Below are positions 6,196-10,800 of a DNA stretch of 10,800 nt, piece by piece. Both the position numbers and the translations under genes were made by a program. Source of the stretch: JBDGRJ01 sp042218115 (GTDB lineage Bacteria > Patescibacteriota > Patescibacteriia > Magasanikbacterales > UBA922); assembly GCA_042218115.1 (NCBI GenBank), contig JBDGRJ010000031.1:1-10800 (forward strand), given 5' to 3'. Within the stretch, counting starts at the first letter, position 1. The number at the start of each line of letters is the position of its first letter. The notes beneath the pieces are model-generated. The model was not told the origin of the DNA, searched no databases, and saw only the letters and a list, made by a program, of their open reading frames with translations.

Positions 6196-8448
6196 ATGGA
6201 AAAAATTAAAATTGAAGGATTGGACCAAGAAGGGCCTGGTGATATAGTGGGGGCTATTACTGCAAAAGTTGGGGTGTCTCCAAAGATAATAGGTAATATA
6301 GATATGGGAGATGGGTTTGCTGAGGTGGAGATATATGAAGAAGTGGTAGATCAGGTTGTAAGCGAGATGGACGGAGACACAATAGGCAAGTCAACAGTGA
6401 ATATAAAAGAAGAAGATGAGTCAGGGAGTTATATAACTGAGATAGATGGCATAGAAGACTATATTTCCACCTTTGATGAGCTGGTTGAGCTAGAGCGAGA
6501 AGAGGAGATGAAGCAACACGAACAAGAGATGAAAAATTTATCCGGCGAAGAGAGAGAAGACAAAGGCAGGGCTTTACTTCACCTACAGGGACAAGATCAG
6601 GGTGAGGGATTGGGTGGCTATGTAGTAAAGTTCAAACGTAACTACGAAGGGGAGGAATTGCCTGATACAGAGATCTCAGTTGGTGATTTGGTGATGCTAT
6701 CTAAACAGGACCCGCTCCGTGAAGATAACCCTACCGGTACCGTTATTGAAAAGACTAAGTATTCAATAACAGTATCCTTTGCTAGTAAACCCCAGGGATT
6801 TGTGTTTGGAAAAGGACTTAGAGCGGATTTGTATGTAAATGATATTACTTTTCAAAGAATGAAAGACGCCCTTCAAGAGTTAGAACAAGCTGATGGAGAT
6901 CTAAAAGCACTGAGAGATATACTTGTAGGTAAAAGTGAGCCAAGATCTTTTCAATCTAAGAAACTAGATTATTTCCATAATCAAAAATTAAATCAATCAC
7001 AACAAAAAGCAGTAGAAAATGCTCTAGCAGCAAAAGATTTTTACCTAATTCATGGGCCGCCCGGAACGGGCAAGACCACTACTGCTATAGAGGTGATACA
7101 GCAGTATGTAGATCGAGAGCAAAAAGTATTAGCAACTGCAGACTCAAATACTGCAGTGGACAATATGCTAGAATTTTTAATAGATAATGATGTAGATGCA
7201 GTGAGAGTAGGTCATCCAGCCAGAGTCACTTCAAAGTTGAGACAACACACCTTAGACAGCAAAGTGGAAGATAATGAGAACTTCAAAAAATCAAAAAAGC
7301 TCCGAAAGGAGGCATTTGACCTTAAAGAAAAACAAGATGAGCTAACATATCCATCCGGAAAATACAGAAGAGGGATGTCCAATGAGCGGATAAAAGAATT
7401 GGCCCAAAAAAATAAGAGTTCGAGAGGTGTCTCAGCAGAGAAGATAAAAGAAATGGCACAATGCTTGGAGCTTGAGGAGGAGATTGATCAAAAATTTGAC
7501 CGATCAAGAGAGCTGGAGGATAAAGCAGTAGACCAGGTCATAGAGAATGTGGATGTAGTTTGTAGTACAAACTCTACTGCAGGAACTGACCTGATACAAG
7601 ACCAGAACTTTGATATAGTGGTTATCGATGAAGCGACACAAGCTAGTGAACCATCTTGTTTGATACCTATTGTTTTAGGTAGAAAAACCATCTTAGTGGG
7701 TGATCACAAGCAGTTACCTCCTACTATTAAAAGCAAAGAAGCTGCAGATAGGGGGTTGGATAGAACTATGTTTGAAAGACTTGCTTATAATTTCGGAGAT
7801 GAGATTAAAGATATGCTTACAATTCAGTATAGAATGCATGAAGATATTATGAACTTTTCGGCCCAACAATTCTACAACAGCAAACTTCAAGCAGATGAAT
7901 CAGTAAAATCTCATACCTTAAATGATCTCAACTTTGACAATGAAAAGATAAATGGTGAAATAGGCCAAATTATAGATCCACAAAAGCCGGCTGTGTTTGT
8001 GAATCTGACCGGTGCTGACGTAAAAGAGGAAACAAAAAAAGACTCACCCTCGAAATACAACGAAAAAGAGGCCGATGTCGCACTACAGTTAGTAGAGGGT
8101 CTGAGAGTAGGAGGAGTAGAGGCTGAAGATATAGGGGTAATCTCACCCTATAAAGCACAAGTAGATCTAATCTCAAATGGTATAAAGGAGGAGAAGTTGG
8201 AAGTGGGCACTGTAGATGGGTTTCAAGGGAGAGAAAAAGAGGTGATAATAATCTCTCTTGTAAGGAGTAACAGAGAGAACAAAATAGGATTCTTAGAGGA
8301 TGTAAGGCGGTTAAATGTGGCAATTACAAGGGCTAAAAGGAAGCTAATAGTTATAGGAGATGAGGTAACCCTGCAGTCACATCCAATCTACCAGGAATTT
8401 ATGGAGTACATCGGCAAAGAAGGCTTCCACTTTACCTTCGTACCCTAA
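6196..8448 (+). CDS. UPF1/IGHMBP2-type SF1B helicase with N-terminal DbpA-like RNA-binding domain
   Basis: 750 residues. Residues about 4-72 match the DbpA RNA-binding domain otherwise known from the C-terminus of DEAD-box proteins: GPGDIVGAI (13-21), IGNIDMGDGFAEVEI, then a helix and GDTIGKSTVNI. An acidic linker (about 72-136) follows, then a beta-rich 1B-like region with VGDLVMLS (162-169). The helicase core is complete: Q motif near 266-270, GPPGTGKT (287-294), TADSNTAVDNM (314-324), VVIDEATQASEP (475-486), VGDHKQLPPT (501-510), QYRMH (544-548), VDGFQGREKEV (673-683) and RRLNVAITRAKRKL (704-717). A charged helical insertion (about 358-445) contains a repeated 14-residue element. Members of this group unwind RNA or DNA 5' to 3' with ATP; the added domain points to RNA or ribosomes, by inference. 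The gene overlaps the convergent HD gene by four bases. Confidence 0.93.
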   Translation: MEKIKIEGLDQEGPGDIVGAITAKVGVSPKIIGNIDMGDGFAEVEIYEEVVDQVVSEMDGDTIGKSTVNIKEEDESGSYITEIDGIEDYISTFDELVELEREEEMKQHEQEMKNLSGEEREDKGRALLHLQGQDQGEGLGGYVVKFKRNYEGEELPDTEISVGDLVMLSKQDPLREDNPTGTVIEKTKYSITVSFASKPQGFVFGKGLRADLYVNDITFQRMKDALQELEQADGDLKALRDILVGKSEPRSFQSKKLDYFHNQKLNQSQQKAVENALAAKDFYLIHGPPGTGKTTTAIEVIQQYVDREQKVLATADSNTAVDNMLEFLIDNDVDAVRVGHPARVTSKLRQHTLDSKVEDNENFKKSKKLRKEAFDLKEKQDELTYPSGKYRRGMSNERIKELAQKNKSSRGVSAEKIKEMAQCLELEEEIDQKFDRSRELEDKAVDQVIENVDVVCSTNSTAGTDLIQDQNFDIVVIDEATQASEPSCLIPIVLGRKTILVGDHKQLPPTIKSKEAADRGLDRTMFERLAYNFGDEIKDMLTIQYRMHEDIMNFSAQQFYNSKLQADESVKSHTLNDLNFDNEKINGEIGQIIDPQKPAVFVNLTGADVKEETKKDSPSKYNEKEADVALQLVEGLRVGGVEAEDIGVISPYKAQVDLISNGIKEEKLEVGTVDGFQGREKEVIIISLVRSNRENKIGFLEDVRRLNVAITRAKRKLIVIGDEVTLQSHPIYQEFMEYIGKEGFHFTFVP

Positions 8449-9611
8449 TTTTGAATCTTAGAGACGATCTCTTCTTTATTTTCTTGTATTTTTTCTTTTT
8501 CTTCTTGTTCAGTATAAATCCTCAGTGTATGAGGAAGGGAGGAGGAGTGAGTTAAAGTTTGTACTATATCGGAGATTTCAGTAAGTGTAGAAATGTTGCC
8601 GTTGTATGACACTTTGATCTTAATTTCTTCATAATCCCCAAATGAGTGAGGAGGGTCTGCTACTATTTTTTTGTTTTTGATATTGCAGATCTGACCAATA
8701 TCTCGTTCTAACTTGTTGATGTCAATGTCGCTACCCCGGGAGATGTTTAGCTCCTCTGGTTTTATTTTCACTGCTTGCTTAAATAGTTGTCTCTGATCAA
8801 GTTTTTTATTGAGATAATTTGCGGTTTCGTTTTCGGTAGTTCGGAGTCTAGTTTTTAGATCAGTATCATCCATCACGGATATTTCATCTACAGTCAGCTG
8901 TTCTTGTTGTACTAAGTGGTATACGGCCTTTTGTATCATTCTATCCGCTATTAATACGGTTTCGTGAAAGTATATTGTAGATTTCATCAAGTTTCTGGCA
9001 ATGAGCAGTCCTTCTAGGGCCTCTTTATACTTAGCTTTAAACACTAGCTCTCCGTCCTTAAATTCAGCAGCTCTTATTATAGTATCGCTATCTATAGTTC
9101 CGTGTGCCACTCCGGAATAATAAGAGTCTCTGATTAGATAATCCATTCTATCTACATCAATATCACCAGCTATAATAGACCCAAGCTTACCTTTACCTTT
9201 GATTAGATCCGCAATATTTTCAGGATTAATATCGTTCTCTGTCAATATTGAACTGATTGGCTCTGATTTAATCTTTTGAATTGATAGATCTTCGTGCTCG
9301 ATATCCTCATCCTCAAAAATAGTTTCAATAACATGTGAAAAAGGCCCATGGCCGATATCATGCAATAGAGCTGCTGCTCTTAGTGTCTTGGTTTCTTCGT
9401 TATTTAGATTCAAGTGTTCAGCAAACTCACTTGCTAAGTAAAACACACCTAAAGAATGTTCGAATCGTGTATGGGTCGTGCTCGGAAATAACAGATAAGT
9501 AGTGCCCAGTTGTTTGATTCGTCTTAATCTTTGGAACTGTTTTGTGTCTATTAGTTGCTCGAAGATATCTTCAAGCTCGATATAGCCGTGTATTGGGTCA
9601 TATATAGCCAT
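8445..9611 (-). CDS. SAMHD1/YwfO-like HD phosphohydrolase
   Basis: 388 residues. The N-terminus MAIYDPIHGYIEL and the segment FQRLRRIKQLG (26-36) are typical of the dGTPase/SAMHD1-like HD family. Metal-site residues are His52 (HTRFEHSLG), His84-Asp85 (ALLHDIGHGPFSH) and Asp154 (DVDRMDYLIRDS). His88 and His93 correspond to the active-site histidines of SAMHD1, and Tyr158 and Asp162 also fit. The likely activity is hydrolysis of a dNTP or related nucleotide; some relatives have other or unknown substrates. Beyond about residue 280 the protein is less conserved, with a beta-rich stretch (about 325-365) and a charged helical tail. It starts 21 bases after the iron transporter stop, in the same transcription unit, and no separate promoter is obvious. 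Its TAG stop overlaps the TAA of the convergent helicase gene. No Shine-Dalgarno is present. Confidence 0.93.
   Translation of the reverse strand: MAIYDPIHGYIELEDIFEQLIDTKQFQRLRRIKQLGTTYLLFPSTTHTRFEHSLGVFYLASEFAEHLNLNNEETKTLRAAALLHDIGHGPFSHVIETIFEDEDIEHEDLSIQKIKSEPISSILTENDINPENIADLIKGKGKLGSIIAGDIDVDRMDYLIRDSYYSGVAHGTIDSDTIIRAAEFKDGELVFKAKYKEALEGLLIARNLMKSTIYFHETVLIADRMIQKAVYHLVQQEQLTVDEISVMDDTDLKTRLRTTENETANYLNKKLDQRQLFKQAVKIKPEELNISRGSDIDINKLERDIGQICNIKNKKIVADPPHSFGDYEEIKIKVSYNGNISTLTEISDIVQTLTHSSSLPHTLRIYTEQEEKEKIQENKEEIVSKIQN
8460..8472 (+). terminator. Weak possible terminator hairpin after the helicase gene
   Basis: AGAGA-CGA-TCTCT forms a 5-base stem with a 3-base loop, 12 bases after the helicase stop, followed by a pyrimidine- and T-rich run. 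It lies inside the opposing HD gene, whose Lys/Glu-rich C-terminus alone would explain the T-rich run. The stem is short, so the call is tentative. Confidence 0.2.
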
Positions 9612-9632
9612 ATTGTTTGTTATTAATTATTT

Positions 9633-10490
9633 TCAAACTTCTATACCAAAGTAGGATCTGATGAAATAACCTAGAGCAAAGTTTATAGCAGCTACCCCTA
9701 GACTTATTATTATCATTTCAAAAAATTTATCTTTGAACTTAACATCTGAATGGACAGTAGAGTTATAGAAGGAAAAGCTGAAAATTATAATTACAGCCAC
9801 TAAGATAGTAGCCCCTAGACTCATCAGCGGATTTGACAACAGGAAGAAAGGTAGGATTAATAAAATTACAGCAACAAAGTAAGCTATACCAGTAATAATA
9901 CCTGCCTCAATAGGGTTTTTTATACCCTCCTTTTCTTCCTGGGTAGAGAGATACTCGGATCCTGCCATGGATAAAGAAGCTGCAATGCCTGTGATGAGAC
10001 CAACAATAGCAATTAAATCAGTATCTTTTAATGCTAGGGTTAGGCCCGCAAGCGCACCGGTAAGTTCGACTAAAGCATCATTAAGACCCAGTACAATTGA
10101 GCTGGTATATTCAAGGTGAGATTTATCAACCATTTTTAAGAGCTCCTCTTCATGTCTTTGCTCTTCTTTTATTATATCTCTAACTTCAGGTTCGTTTTTT
10201 AAGTCTTCATACACCTGTTGGGCTAACTTTTCACCGGACTCCATTAAATTTAATCCAAAGTTCAAGCCAAATATCCTGATGAGAAAAATGTACCACCAAA
10301 TCTTTAATTTGTTAGGTGAAACCTCTCGGCTTGTTTTTTCTTTCCAGAGATTATAGTGCTCCTTTTCTTTTTTTGCAATCTTGTTTAAAATCTTTTTATC
10401 CTCTTCGTTGTTGGTATACTCAGATAGGTATTTATATATGTGATATTCAGTAATCTCATTACGTTGGGCTTGTAAAAATTTTTGATTCAT
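9633..10490 (-). CDS. VIT1/CCC1-family iron/manganese transporter with ferritin-like N-terminal domain
   Basis: 285 residues. The N-terminal 125 form a rubrerythrin/ferritin-like helical domain with ExxH pairs Glu42/His45 and Glu110/His113, plus candidate ligands Glu12 or Glu15 and Glu84 or Glu87. Residues 130-281 are a VIT1-like domain with about five membrane helices, containing VLGLNDALVELTG (133-145) and SMAGSEYLSTQEE (174-186). Asp138 and Met175 have the same 37-residue spacing as Asp43 and Met80 of the plant VIT1 translocation path. The loop between helices 2 and 3 is only about 15 residues, so the long cytoplasmic metal-binding region of plant VIT1 is absent; the ferritin-like domain may replace it, as in MbfA proteins. 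The expected role is moving Fe2+ or Mn2+ out of the cytoplasm. It is the first gene of a minus-strand pair. The stop is TGA, with a TAA two codons later. Confidence 0.92.
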   Translation of the reverse strand: MNQKFLQAQRNEITEYHIYKYLSEYTNNEEDKKILNKIAKKEKEHYNLWKEKTSREVSPNKLKIWWYIFLIRIFGLNFGLNLMESGEKLAQQVYEDLKNEPEVRDIIKEEQRHEEELLKMVDKSHLEYTSSIVLGLNDALVELTGALAGLTLALKDTDLIAIVGLITGIAASLSMAGSEYLSTQEEKEGIKNPIEAGIITGIAYFVAVILLILPFFLLSNPLMSLGATILVAVIIIFSFSFYNSTVHSDVKFKDKFFEMIIISLGVAAINFALGYFIRSYFGIEV

Positions 10491-10527
10491 AAGTCATAGT
10501 TAATTTAAATTTAGTTAAAACATTTAC

Positions 10528-10555
10528 ATTATAATATAAAGTTAAATTTTTTAAA
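10528..10555 (-). promoter_or_regulatory. Sigma70-like promoter for the VIT1-HD operon
   Basis: On the minus strand there is a perfect TATAAT (10533 to 10528) with TTTAAA (10555 to 10550, 4 of 6) 16 bases upstream. A start near 10521 gives a leader of about 31 bases. The -35 lies two bases from the -35 of the divergent lipoprotein promoter, so the two could compete for polymerase. Composition here is extremely AT-rich, which lowers certainty. Confidence 0.45.
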
Positions 10556-10557
10556 AT

Positions 10558-10586
10558 TTTACGCAACTTTTTTTAACTGGTAAAAT
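10558..10586 (+). promoter_or_regulatory. Extended -10 promoter for the lipoprotein gene
   Basis: TTTACG (10558-10563, 4 of 6), a 17-base spacer, and TAAAAT (10581-10586, 5 of 6) directly preceded by TGG (10578-10580), an extended -10. A start near 10593 gives a leader of about 36 bases. That leader contains a small inverted repeat, AAGTT-AAAA-AACTT (10597-10610), of uncertain meaning. Confidence 0.5.
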
Positions 10587-10628
10587 ATCAATTGAAAAGT
10601 TAAAAAACTTAATTTTAATAAATATTAT

Positions 10629-10800
10629 ATGAAAAAATTTAAGCCAACTTTTCTTATTTCCAGTTTATTTTTATCTTTTTTGCTTATAGGAGCTAGCTGC
10701 AGTTCTTCCAAACCTTCTAAGCAAGCACAAAACAGCAACGGACAGACAAAATCAAACCAAGAACTTTCAGGGTTAAAAGTAGGAGAGACTAAATCCAGCA
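10629..10800 (+). CDS. Lipoprotein, N-terminal part only (3' partial)
   Basis: 57 codons are visible before the window ends. The N-terminus is a classic signal: MKKFK, a hydrophobic core (about 8-20), then GASC with Cys24 as the likely lipidated residue. After it comes a flexible linker of Ser, Lys, Asn and Gln (25-47), then SGLKVGETKSS. A segment of the form 'xKVGET' often opens a DUF4352-type beta-sandwich in secreted lipoproteins, so such a domain may follow, but it lies outside the window. A lipobox supports a bacterial origin. The ATG has an AT-rich upstream region, no Shine-Dalgarno, and an extended -10 promoter about 43 bases upstream. It is divergent from the iron transporter gene. 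Confidence 0.8.
   Translation, partial: MKKFKPTFLISSLFLSFLLIGASCSSSKPSKQAQNSNGQTKSNQELSGLKVGETKSS

Noticed and set aside
7970..8323. A 117-codon leucine-rich open frame on the minus strand.
   Set aside because: It lies wholly within the conserved C-terminal helicase motifs of the plus strand and has shadow-like composition.
8519..8535. Perfect hairpin TCCTCA-GTGTA-TGAGGA near the helicase end.
   Set aside because: It lies inside the HD coding sequence and has no T-run on either side, so it does not look like a terminator.
9627..9635. TGA stop of the transporter as a sign of UGA recoding (as in Gracilibacteria/SR1).
   Set aside because: Read-through would add only two residues before TAA, and no other gene in the window contains an in-frame TGA, so the standard code fits.
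10491..10628. Repeated GTTAA words in the divergent intergenic region as a possible operator array.
   Set aside because: Spacing is irregular and the region is so AT-rich that such words are expected by chance.

Overview
This is a gene-dense, low-GC bacterial segment. Ten genes are visible, two of them cut by the window edges. Gaps are mostly 1 to 63 bases, and the only larger gap is a 138-base divergent promoter region near the right end. I read it as a Candidate Phyla Radiation (Patescibacteria, possibly Parcubacteria-like) genome. The grounds are a DUF5671-type four-helix membrane protein directly followed by a small single-anchor pseudopilin-like protein, a pairing I know from that group, together with an archaeal-looking UPF1/IGHMBP2-type helicase and RtcB. 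A lipobox protein at the right edge and several sigma70-like promoters argue for a bacterium rather than a DPANN archaeon. No gene has a Shine-Dalgarno sequence at its start. Stops are TAA (7), TAG (2) and TGA (1), with no in-frame TGA elsewhere, which fits the standard bacterial code. The lineage is inference.

Layout. Positions 1-2693 hold an envelope-directed module: a cysteine-rich HExxH metallopeptidase (5' end outside the window), the DUF5671 membrane protein and the pseudopilin-like protein. Positions 2703-4773 hold a single-domain HD hydrolase of the SpoT/Mesh1 type, one base upstream of an RtcB RNA ligase with all its catalytic residues. Positions 4791-5258 encode an unrecognised acidic helical protein. 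Endonuclease IV (5287-6132) and a large SF1B helicase with an N-terminal DbpA-type RNA-binding domain (6196-8448) follow, each with a good candidate promoter. On the minus strand, a ferritin-like/VIT1 iron transporter (10490-9633) and a SAMHD1-like HD phosphohydrolase (9611-8445) form a two-gene unit. That unit converges on the helicase gene so tightly that the stop codons overlap. A lipoprotein gene starts at 10629 and leaves the window.

The central genes share a theme of nucleic-acid and nucleotide maintenance: RNA ligation, abasic-site repair, RNA/DNA unwinding and two unlike HD nucleotide hydrolases. Whether they act together is unproven. The most unusual items are the metallopeptidase with a duplicated beta domain and 18 cysteines, and the DbpA-SF1B helicase fusion. 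I found no CRISPR array, tRNA, rRNA or insertion sequence.
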